A DNA stretch of 64,000 nt, taken from contig JALGPY010000010.1 of assembly GCA_023055425.1 (NCBI GenBank), positions 16,341,363-16,405,362 on the forward strand, given 5' to 3'. The number at the start of each line of letters is the position of its first letter. Within the stretch, counting starts at the first letter, position 1. The position numbers were made by a program, and so were the translations under genes. This DNA is from Linanthus parryae (lineage: Eukaryota > Streptophyta > Magnoliopsida > Ericales > Polemoniaceae). Below, piece by piece: positions 34,699 through 44,150 of this stretch. The notes below the pieces were generated by a model, which was not told the DNA's origin, did not search any database, and was given only the letters and a program-made list of their open reading frames with translations.

Positions 34699-36531
34699 TT
34701 GGGGGTTGGGGGCATGGTAAGGCCCGCCTCCTGAGTCGCTGATAGTGAAGTAGAACTGCTTTCCTTATCGTCCACCTTCTGCCTTTGGAAGATCCCATCA
34801 CTTCCTCTCTTAAAGAATTTCCGAGTAGGGACCACTCGTTGTCTGAGACACACCTCTTTAGTTTCTTCATCCACAACTTCCTCATCAATGTCCTCCATAA
34901 TTAGAGTTTCCACCACTCTCGCATAACCATTCTCATCCACCTGCTTCTTATACACCTTATAATTTGTTCTCCTAGACTTTTGATCAAGTCTAATCTTTCT
35001 GTGGACATCATCAGCTAGACATTTGTTAATAACCAAATCCCTCGATTCTCTAGCAAAATCCTCAGCATCAAACGCTTCCGGCGAACAATCCTGCTACGGT
35101 CGTAACACACTCTATTTCTTTCTCCTTTCCTCGCTAATTCTGTCTTACTCTTCTTCTCCTAGAACCCTAATTTTTTGTTTCCACTTCTCCAGCTTTTCCC
35201 CCAAATCTTGCAAGGAATCCTCTGTTGTCGTAGTATTTGGTTCTTGGGCCTTTAGATTATTCATTAGGAGCAGAATATTGTTTTGGCTGCTATTGCTCCC
35301 AGAGCTTGAACTGGGCCCTCCTTATAGGCTTCATTAATCTCGTGGATAGTTGGGCCATTATAAGTTTTGAAAAGATGGGTCGGGTTTGGCGGCCCACTTG
35401 AATTAAAAAAAAGTAGGGAAAGATAGAATCATCTCGCTCCTCTCTCATACCTTCACGCGTCTTCAGGTCCCCTTTCGCCAGTACGAACCGATGACGCAGA
35501 TTTAGAAAAATCCAATTGTTATCTACGCGTATCCATCCGTCCTTACGCTGCAAAGAACACGTGTCCACAACTGAGCCTAAGACAGATGTCCCCATGCCAT
35601 AGGGAGCATTTTTTTTCCGTATCAGCCGTACAAAAAAATCTGCGAGTCTCTTCCACACGCGCCTGTCGTTCATCGATCCTCACCGGCGATTGAACCCCAC
35701 ATTCTCCATTGATTCCGGTGACTTGAGCTTTCCCTTTTCCGATTGAGCCTTCCGAGAGCTTCGCCACCTCCTCATGGCTCTTCTTCGTCCCTTCGATTTG
35801 TAACCCTTTTCTTTCTGTCCCAAGTTTAGGGTGAAACCTCCTCTGTTCTTGAGCTCAGAGGTGAGGACCATATCCATTGTCTAGAGTTTCCTTCTGTTTG
35901 AGAAACTTTCATTCCATCTTATCATGACCTATTCTACCGCACCGGTAAGAATATTCTCCAAGTTTTTCAAACTGGAATTGAATCCACAGAGGACTGTTGT
36001 TCTTTCTCTTCATGAGAAAACCCTGAGGAATTGGGTCTCAATGTTTAATCGAACCCTAACACTGAGAAACGGGCTGATAATCAGATTTTCTTCTTTTCCG
36101 GCATCGACATCCTCCACATCGCCAATAGAAGCCCCAATTTTCACAGCGTTGGATCTCGTCATCTTCTCTGGTGGAACATTTCAGATTTGTACCCTGAATG
36201 GCGAGTTGTTGAATTGTATCGCTCAGACTTCCATTTATGGCACGAATATTTTAAGAATCATGAGATGGTTTCTCACTAACCATGTAGACCCCTCCCATAC
36301 TCTGTTGCAGTCGTCCTTGTCTTCGAACAAGAAAATGAAAATATTATCCCCTTTTGCTATGATTTCACCTCTCCTCTGAACTTCCATGTTGACCGGAACA
36401 GACCAGACACAATCTGATTTCTCCCTCTCTCTTGTTGCAGATCTTTCCAAACGGGTACCTCTCTGGAAAATTTTGCGAAGCCGGTCCGATTCTAGATCTA
36501 GGATGACAGGGGCACTATGTACATCCTCCAT
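34695..36531 (-). pseudogene. LINE ORF1: DUF4283 and CCHC zinc knuckle
   Basis: It starts MEDVHSAPVILDLESDRL at 36531. The DUF4283 core is AKGDNIFIFLFEDKDDCNRV and WEGSTWLVRNHLMIL (about 36330-36240). After a frame change come IGASIGDVEDVDAG and SVRVRLNIETQ, then YRCGRIGHD (near 35940), the start of a CCHC knuckle. The C-terminal part is read at 35877-34695 in pieces, ending PPTPK with TGA at 34697-34695. ORF1 proteins of plant LINEs bind the element RNA. The stop overlaps the ATG of ORF2 as ATGA. Frame changes and an in-frame stop disrupt the gene. Confidence 0.8.
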
Positions 36532-36545
36532 AGCCGTGGATTAAG

Positions 36546-37348
36546 GATTCTTGGTATATTTTCGTTCATCGTCATATTAAAAACCAGAAAAAAACCATAG
36601 AGATAAAACAAACAAGGGAGAAGGATGGAAAAAAGAAGGAAAACAGGGACACTATACTCTGAGGAGAAAACTAGGCTCTAAGCTAGACGCATGAGAGACG
36701 CCAGAGATATAGTACCAGGAAGGTACCAGTGCACGCTAGATGGGATTTTCTAGAGAGAAAACCTTTCTCTCGAAACCTCTTTTTGAATTTTTTTTGAGCC
36801 ACCGAATTGAGTGCCCTTCCCCAAGCTTCAATCTCGAGAGATGGGAATTGTTTAAGTAACGTTGTTGCTTCCTCTACCAGTTCTTTCATATCCCCTTCCT
36901 CTTTCCTTCTATTTCCTCCTTGCAGATCTCTGAGGTCTTCGGCAACTTGGCTTACATCTCCCACAAGAGTTATTCTTCTTCGAATCCATTGAAGACCTGC
37001 TTTGAGAGCTTGAACACAATTCGCCATTTCTGCATGCCTCACACTTTCGCATCTTCGGGTTAGGCTTGCACCCGCCATAAGACAACTTCCGTTTCTTTCT
37101 CCGAGGACAAACCCCGCGGCAGATCTTCCATTATTTGGGTTCCATCTTCCGTCAAACTGCAGAAGAAGCTCGTCTTCTTCAAAGTTCCTCTTCAAAAGCT
37201 TTGGATCTGAAATTTCCAAGCTAAGTCTTTCTCCCTTTCTAAATTTTTGTTCTTGAATCTTTCTATTTATTAAATGGATTGCATCCTCAGAATTAAATCT
37301 TGAATTTTTAAAAATCTTTCTGTTTCCTCCCTGCCAAATACCCTATAT
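36546..37348 (-). pseudogene. RNase H end of another LINE, interrupted by the CACTA element
   Basis: The minus strand encodes GIWQGGNRKIFKN, a short linker, then an RVT_3-type RNase H domain: LLQFDGRWNPNNGRSAAGF, SVRHAEMANCVQALKAGLQW, LVGDVSQVAEDL (37219-36683), with a stop at 36683. A short 3' region reaches about 36546, where the next LINE starts. At 37346 the reading is broken by the CACTA element. The remaining 5' part should lie beyond 60910, where 15 bp of it may persist before the next insertion. Confidence 0.75.
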
Positions 37349-37570
37349 CACGACAACAGTTTCTGCTATCAGCGACCAATTTCCTTCCGACTACCAGGAT
37401 AATGGTCTTTAAAAGCAGTACAAAGTCTTTTTTATCAGTTAGTCGACTGCCTTGTCGTATTTTATCTTTTTAAAGACCAGCTGTGTTTCTGTCGCGAGGA
37501 AACGACTACTCATCCGAAATTAAAAATTATCAACGACTTGCAGTTTTGTCGGGAGTGGATCTAAACACAA
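37349..37570 (+). repeat. CACTA 5' terminal and subterminal region
   Basis: It starts CACGACAACAG after TAT. Motifs such as GCGACC, CCGACTACC, GTCGACT, TTGTCG and AACGACT occur about every 20-30 bases in both orientations, mirroring the 3' end. Confidence 0.6.
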
Positions 37571-38708
37571 ATTTGAGCAAACTTTTGGGCTGAAATTATA
37601 ATTACATGAAACAATTGAGGTAAAAACACAATTTTTTAAATTTATAACTACACCTATTATCATTAAGGGCGGCAATTGAAAATTTCAGCAAACATTTTGG
37701 AGGGGAAAACTAACAATTCACGAAAATTTTAGAGCCAAAACCCAATTCATCAATTCACCAAAAACATAAACCTGAAATTTTTCCAACTTATATCATAGCG
37801 TCCACACATTTCGATCTAGCTATTGGAGGGGAAACTAACAATTCACGAACATTTAAGCCAAAACCCAGTTCATCAATATTCACCAAAACATAAACCCTTG
37901 AAATTTTTCCAACTTCTCGATCAGTTCCTCATTTCGATCTCTCTAGCTCTGTTCTTCTTCTTTTACACCCCGCCAGCAAATCGATCAATTTCACAAGTCT
38001 CTATCTCTTCTCGATCTATAGCTCTTCATCTGTTCTTCATCGATCGATACTCCCACCAAAGCCATATAACCACGAGACTATTATTCTGTGAGGTGAGAGC
38101 TAACCACGTCAATTGAAAGATGGAGGGAGAGACAAGGCACTTAGATCAGGAACCCTGACGGGTCAGGTTGTCATCGATCAGAATTGCTGAGAACTTCGTC
38201 GAAGAATCAAAGTTTCCCCAATACTCAAGTAAGAATTCACTGATTCGATTTACAATTAATAGATTAGGTTATCTGTATACTGGGGGTTACGTTGTTATGC
38301 GATGGCTTAGTGGTATCGTATTTGAGTCTTTCTTTGTTGTTGATTCCAATACCTTGTTGTAGAGTTTTTTCTTTTTCTGTGTGGGTTTTAATTCCTTGTC
38401 TGTCTTGAAGATGACAATATTCATTTCAGTGTTTGAATTACTAACATGTTGAGTATGCTGGTGTCGATAATTTTCAATTGTTTGGTATATGCATGAATTT
38501 GTCTGATACTTTTGGATTTAAGAATGTTATGTCTGTGATGGATGATCTCAGTTTAGTTGATAGTCTATGTGTCGAAATTCATATTTTCGAAATTAAACTT
38601 TTAAAGTCATGGTTTTCATTTGCAGCTTGCATTCCATTTTGCCAGTGAAATAAATTTTTGCGTCTCATTTATGTGGGCAGCTTTGGTAGTCAGCCCACCA
38701 GTTAACTG

Positions 38709-38712
38709 ATGA

Positions 38713-38763
<51 letters not shown>
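38709..38763. repeat. (TA)n microsatellite
   Basis: An uninterrupted run of TA dinucleotides of about 54 bases within the first putative intron of the CACTA element. Confidence 0.95.
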
Positions 38764-38765
<2 letters not shown>

Positions 38766-38844
38766 CTATTTATGTCATGTGTCGGTGCATTAGTGACTAT
38801 TTGTAAGAATTTCAGAGGCTGTGATGATTTGGATCAATCTATAG

Positions 38845-39245
38845 AATTCACCCATTGAAGCTTATAGAGTGTAATATGCATGGCAAGGCAAAATCCTTTT
38901 GCAGCCTGTGATCATCTCTTATTTAGTTTTGATGTACCGATATCAGCCGGCCTCTTCATGCTCACTGAAGAGTCCGTGGTGATATGGATATATTGAATTC
39001 ACTCTTTGAAGCTGATAGAGTGTCATATGGGCAAGGCAAAATCCATTTGCAGCCTGTGATCATCTCTTATTTGCTTTTCATGAGTACTGATCTCAGCCTC
39101 TTCATGCTCAATGAATAGTCTGTATGATATATGTGGTTCTATTGAATTCACTTTGTTGAAGCTGGTAGAGTGTAATATGAATGGCATGACAAAATCCTTC
39201 TGCAGCTTATTTGCTTTTCATGAGTACTGATTTGAGCCTCCTTCC
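38845..39245. repeat. Tandem repeat, period about 150 bp, 2.7 copies
   Basis: Units begin AATTCAC at 38845, 38996 and 39145 and contain GAAGCTGATAGAGTGTAATATG, GGCAAGGCAAAATCC and TTTGCAGCCTGTGATC with small changes. Partial relatives appear at about 39486-39530, 43478-43580 and 43790-43930, so the module is also dispersed in the element. Confidence 0.85.
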
Positions 39246-39707
39246 GTGTCCCTATTTTTTGGTCTGAATTACGGTATATCTTATGGCATCCTCTTACAGT
39301 ACTACATCTTGGGGCATCCTCATAGGACCCTGATTCTTACTGTATAACCTATATATGCTGCCTATGTGTGACTACTGATTATGGCTTTAAATTTGGTAGT
39401 TCTGACTGTGTTGTATCTGAGATCTATGATAAGCAGGCAAGTTTATATGAGTGATCATAACAGACCGTGATGGCAATATCCTTTTGCAATACGCATGGCA
39501 ATATCCTTTTGCAGCCTGTGATCATCTCTTATTATGTATTCATCAATTGGTCTGAGCCTATGATCACCATTATTGAAACAGTTTGGCTTGTAAAAGAATT
39601 TTAATAATTTGCTACTGACTGAAACAGTTTTGCACTTCAGAGCGCGAATGTAATAGTTTGTTCCTGATTATCTGTTATTGACTGTCTCTGTGTGCTGTCT
39701 CATAGAA

Positions 39708-39971
39708 ATGAATCGCAAACAGACTTACTATGCTGTATTTTTTGACCGACAAAGCGGCGTATATAAGTCATGGCAAGAGTGTCAGCAACAAACAACAGGA
39801 TACAAGGGTGCTTGCTTTCACAAGTATACAGATTATGAAGAGGCTACGAATGCCTTGTTGGCGGATCAGGAACGCCGTCGTGCTGACATACTTGTCGCTC
39901 CGTCCAATTGTTTCGTAGAACGTGCTGCGTCTACACCAAAGAATAACTGGCTACTTTTCGGCGCTTTTTGA
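39708..39971 (+). CDS. RNase H1 N-terminal hybrid-binding (viroplasmin-like) domain protein
   Basis: The 87-aa ORF contains YYAVFFDRQSGVYKSWQECQ, GYKGACFHKYTDYEEA and a short tail ending WLLFGAF. The pattern YAV-x-x-GR-x-x-GIY-x-SW-x-EC, then GF-x-GA-x-x-K-x-F-x-x-x-x-EA, defines the small domain (Pfam Cauli_VI, PF01693) at the N-terminus of eukaryotic RNase H1, where it grips RNA:DNA hybrids. The key aromatic and tryptophan positions are present. No RNase H catalytic domain follows; the frame stops at 39971. The ATG directly follows a CATAG acceptor, suggesting an upstream leader intron. It lies between the CACTA 5' end and the transposase on the same strand and is intact, unlike its neighbours. 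It may be a captured domain or an accessory gene of the element. Confidence 0.7.
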   Translation: MNRKQTYYAVFFDRQSGVYKSWQECQQQTTGYKGACFHKYTDYEEATNALLADQERRRADILVAPSNCFVERAASTPKNNWLLFGAF

Positions 39972-40499
39972 TTTTTGTTGGGCGTCTGTGTCGCCTGTGT
40001 CGGATTTATTATAGCGTCCTAGTTATGTTTATGAAATCAATGTATTTGTAATTTAGTTTGGATCTTTATTATTATATATGAATATGTTGCAATGTGTTTT
40101 GTAACATCATTGCAACATATCTAATCCAGTACTTGGTTTGAAATATTTTATTACTATTGTTAACATTTTGTGACCTCTGATTTAGTAATGGCAACTGTAT
40201 TGCTTGTTGATAATTGTCCTAAAGCCCGTAGATTGTAAATTAGTAATAGGCAATGAAAGTCTACAAACTATTATATTAAAAAGTAACTTGTACAATCAAT
40301 CGTCAACTCATGAGTCAATATGCAGTCTACGTTTAAGTTTATCATAGGTCAGATAAAGTGCACAGTCAACAAAAAGGAAAACTCTACGGCGTGCGGTTAA
40401 GGCAAAAGTCTAATATGCAGTTAACGATCAACTTCGTAGTTTCCACTCAGAAAAAACAACTTCGTAGTTTCCACTTAGAGAAACTAATATGTTAAATCA

Positions 40500-41880
40500 A
40501 ACAAGGTCAACGGTGAACTAAATACTCTAATGTACAGCCAACGGTCAAATCCAAAGTCAATTATGTAGTCAAGTGTCAACTTTGCGGCTACCACTTGGTG
40601 ACACTATTAGGTTCGGTCTAAGGAAGACAACAGTGAACTAAATAGTCAACTTTACAGTCAACGGTCAACTAAAAAGTCAATTACGTGGTCAATTGTCAAC
40701 TTTGCGGTTAGCACTTCGTGACCCTTTTAGGTTCGGTCAAAGGAAGACAACAGTGAACTAAATAGTCATTTGTACAGTCAACGTTCAACTAAACAGTCAA
40801 TTACGCGGTGAACTGTCACCTTTGCGGTCAGCACTTCGTGACACTCTTAGGTTTGGTCAAAGAAAGACATCAGTGAACTAAATAGTCAACTTTACGGTCA
40901 ACGGTCAACTCCAAAGTCAACCAGCTTGTCAACTGTCAACTTTCCAGTTACCAATTGGAGACACTTATAGGTTCAGTCAAAGGAAGACAACAGTGAACTA
41001 AATTGTGCGGTCAACGGTCAACTCCAAAGTCAACTACCTTGTCAACTGTGAACTTTCCGGTTACCAATTGGAGAAACTTATAGGTTTATTCAAAGGAAGA
41101 CAACAGTGAACTAAATAGTCAACTGTGTGTTCAACGGTCAACTCCAAAGTCAACTACCTTGTCAACTGTCAACTTTCCAGTTACCAATTGGAGACACTTA
41201 TAGGTTCAGTCAAAGGAAGAAAACAGTGAACTAAATAGTCAACTATGTGGTCAACGGTCTACTAAAATGTCAATTACGTGGTCAACTGTCAACTTTGCGG
41301 TTAGCACTTCGTGACACTATTAGGTTCGGTCAAAGGAAGACAACAGTGAACCAAATAGTCAACATTACGGTCAACGGTCAACTAAAAATCCAATTAAGTG
41401 GTAAACTGTCAACTTTGCGGTTAGCACTACGTGACACTATTAGGTTCGGTCAAAGGACGACAACAGTGAACTATAGTCAACTGTACGGTGAACGGTCTAC
41501 TCAAAAAGTCAATCACGTGATCAAATGTCGACTATGCGGTTACCACTCCGTGACACTATGAGGTTCGGTCAAAGGAAGACAACAGTTAAGTAAATAGTCA
41601 ATTTTACGCTCAAAGGTCAACTAAAAGGTCAATTACGTCGTAAACTTATAACTTTGCGGTTACAACTTGGTGAATTTATTAGGTTTGGTCAAAGGAAGAC
41701 AACAGTCAACTAAATTACAAAACTGTATGGTCAAATGTCAACTCTAAAGTTAATTATGTAGTGAAATTTCAACTTTGGGGTTACCACCATGTGACACTAT
41801 ATTAGGTTGGGTTAATGGAAGACAACAGTCAACTGTACGGTCTACGATTAAATCGAAAGTCAATCACTATTACGTTTGGA
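40500..41880. repeat. 120-bp tandem satellite rich in GTCAA (W-box core)
   Basis: The marker AGGAAGACAACAGTGAAC recurs at 40621, 40741, 40861, 40981, 41094, 41214, 41334, 41454, 41573, 41693 and about 41815, a period of 120 bp with one 113-bp unit. Degenerate units extend on both sides. Each unit has several GTCAA motifs. In 40861-40980 five are in the form (A/G)GTCAA, which on the other strand is TTGAC(C/T), the WRKY W-box. Short ORFs across the array are products of the repeat. Confidence 0.92.
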
Positions 41881-42157
41881 ACACGTTGATATCTCGAAAA
41901 GGTGAAACTAATTGATCAAAGAAAGTCAATGCATGGTTAACTCTAAAGTCTAGCTACTGATCTACAGTCAATGGTAATTAAAGATTGCGGTCCCCACTGA
42001 ACCCTAAAACTAATTAATATTCTGCTCTAGAGAGTTCACTCCACAGTCAACGGTCAACTTTGTGGTCCCTACTCTAAATAACTAATCCATTATCCATGAA
42101 CACCTAATCGCGAGCTTGAAAGGGCACTAGTCAATGGTCTCCAACTTAATTTCATGT

Positions 42158-42183
42158 AAACCCTAAACCCTAAACCCTAAACC
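42158..42183. repeat. Interstitial telomere-type repeat
   Basis: AAACCCTAAACCCTAAACCC continues for about 3.5 units of the plant telomere heptamer. It lies between the satellite and the transposase gene. Such telo-boxes also occur in plant promoters, so it may be regulatory rather than telomeric. Confidence 0.8.
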
Positions 42184-44150
42184 TTTTTGAGGGGATGGAA
42201 ATTGAAATAAGTAAAAATATGGGAAAAAGATACAATTAACTTAATTAACTATGGTGGGTGGAATGAATCAACAAATACGATCTGGATCCCTATGCTCCAC
42301 TCATTGTCTCCTTATCCACAAAAAATTCTCCCGCGCGAACTCTCAAACCCTTTCCCGCGACCTCTCAGCTCCCCGACCGATCGAACAACCGTGCTTGAAC
42401 CGATCGAACAAAGGCTTAATCTCGTCTAAATGGCGCCTGAAAGTCGTTGGAGTGTTCACTGAAGCACCCACGGAGTCGGTCGCGTCTTAGCCTCAAGCAA
42501 GCTCAATATGGTCTTTCTTCTATCAAAATCTGCTAAAATATTACTTGTTCTTATTGATATATCTTGTTACTTCTTGTTCTTGTTCATATCTGTTGTTATC
42601 ATCGGTCGATTCCTGCTGTAGAACTGCAAGAATACCTGTATTCAAACTAGGGTTTTTTAGTTTGGGGCTCCCTAGGGTTGAAAGGAAAAATATAGGGCTA
42701 TTCTTCTGTTGTGTGGCTGTAAGTGTTCGTTCTTTAGTATGTTTTCATTTTAAAACTTTTTATTTGGGGAATTCATGTGTTTGTCTATATACATGAGAAG
42801 GTTATGTTATTTATTAACGTGCCAATGCTACGTGTGACTACTGACATGCATCTTCTGAATTTGATACATGAACAGTACGACTTGACGAATGTCATGATAT
42901 GTTCTGCCTAGCCCTCTCTTTGTCTGTCTTTATCTTAAACTGTTAATCTGCTAGCTCTAAGTCTGTGTGTGCTTAGGTCAATCCCTCACTCCTTAAACTT
43001 TGTGAGTCGTATGTGGCGTTCGACTTGTCTGTTTGACTTGACTGGCTATATTGCTTATTATCTGAGTTCATTAGTATTGGTACTGTGAGTCGTAATATTT
43101 TTCTTTGTGGATCCATCATATTTCGTATTAATCATACATCATGTTTCTTATGCCAATTTGTACAGAAGACGGACGAATTGGAGCTTACGTTAAACACCTA
43201 AGAAACTTGAAAGGAGGTAAAGTGCAAACTTATGTGGCTGCAATTTTATGATCATAACTTATGTTAATATTTGGATTGCTTGTTGTCTATAATTTGTGCA
43301 TAGTGTGTGCTATCAATTACAATACTCCTTTATTCCAACCCCATTTGCAAAATGTATTGAGCAAGTTGCGCTGAAACTTTCACTATAGTACACAGTAAGA
43401 GGCGGTACGATATATCAGTGATTCAAATTTGCTCGTTCAAGCTTTCACTAGTACTGTAAGATCTTTCGAATTCGGTCGTCGAAGCTGATAGAATGTAATA
43501 TATTGGCAAGGAAAAATCATTTTGCAGCCTTTGAGCAGATCTTATCTGTCTTTGATGATAAAACTGGTATGAGCCTCTTTTTATGAATTACACTGGACGA
43601 CCGATTTGTACTTGTGAAGTTCAGAAATGCTTGTTTATTTACATACTCCTGTGGGGTTGGTAACATGTTTTAATGTGTACTTTTTGATATCATGTCATTC
43701 TTAACTAATTTGAATGTGCAATCTTATTTGGTGTTCATATCTTATTTTGTTTTCATGAGCACTGTAAGAGAGTGTGATGATGTGGCTCTATCTATGGCAC
43801 TGGTTGATGGTGAGACAATGTTATACGCAAGGCTGGGAAAAAATCCTTTTGCAGCCTGTGTAATACGCATTACTTGGCCGTTGTACAGATCTGAGTCTCT
43901 TCATGCCCACTCAAGAGGCCGTGATGATATGGATCTACATTCAATCGAAGGAAAGTTACACTTGGCCGTTGTTCAGTTCGCGCGATTGTGTGATATCGTG
44001 AGTTGCACCTTTTCTATGTTCTTCTCTGGATTTTTGACGTTGTGTCGACTATGCATGCATGTTCCTACATGTATGTTTTGTCTGCATGTCTTGTTTAGGA
44101 TAGGTTGTAGTAGGGCAATATCGATGTCTACTCTTAATTGTGTAGGCTCA
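42184..44150 (+). promoter_or_regulatory. Region upstream of the CACTA transposase
   Basis: It contains a GC-richer leader-like segment (about 42300-42480) and a possible donor at CTGTAAGTG near 42717. Two copies of the module found at 38845-39245 lie at about 43478-43580 and 43790-43930. A 213-codon open frame starts at 43692, but only its part from 44151 matches a known domain. The upstream part is probably untranslated or fortuitous. Confidence 0.4.

Larger units (their letters stand above)
30968..36545 (-). mobile_element. Plant L1-type LINE, near full length, decayed
   Basis: Minus-strand order is ORF1 (DUF4283 and CCHC), ORF2 (endonuclease, reverse transcriptase, zf-RVT, RNase H), 3' tail with AATAAA-like sequence and an A-tail at 30977-30968. 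It is about 5.6 kb, close to the size of plant L1 elements. The first ATG lies only about 15 bases from the end of the neighbouring LINE, so the 5' leader is short or trimmed. Multiple frame changes and a deletion in the reverse transcriptase make it inactive. Confidence 0.85.
37571..39707 (+). promoter_or_regulatory. Leader and intron of the first CACTA gene; repeats
   Basis: Pyrimidine-rich leader-like sequence at about 37920-38100 is followed by a CAAG/GTAAGAATTC-type donor near 38228. The matching acceptor CATAG is at 39701-39705, before the hybrid-binding ORF. The putative intron holds a TA microsatellite (about 38709-38763) and a tandem repeat with a period of about 150 bp. Splicing is inferred from consensus sites only. 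Confidence 0.45.

Noticed and set aside
39708..39971. Endogenous caulimovirus inferred from the viroplasmin-like domain
   Set aside because: No movement protein, coat protein or viral reverse transcriptase lies nearby; the domain also occurs in host RNase H1 and sits within CACTA boundaries.
41247..41561. 104-aa ORF across the satellite
   Set aside because: The protein is internally repetitive because the DNA is; it has no independent support.
40500..41880. Regularly spaced repeats that might be read as a CRISPR array
   Set aside because: The whole 120-bp unit is repeated, with no unique spacers, in plant DNA inside a transposon.
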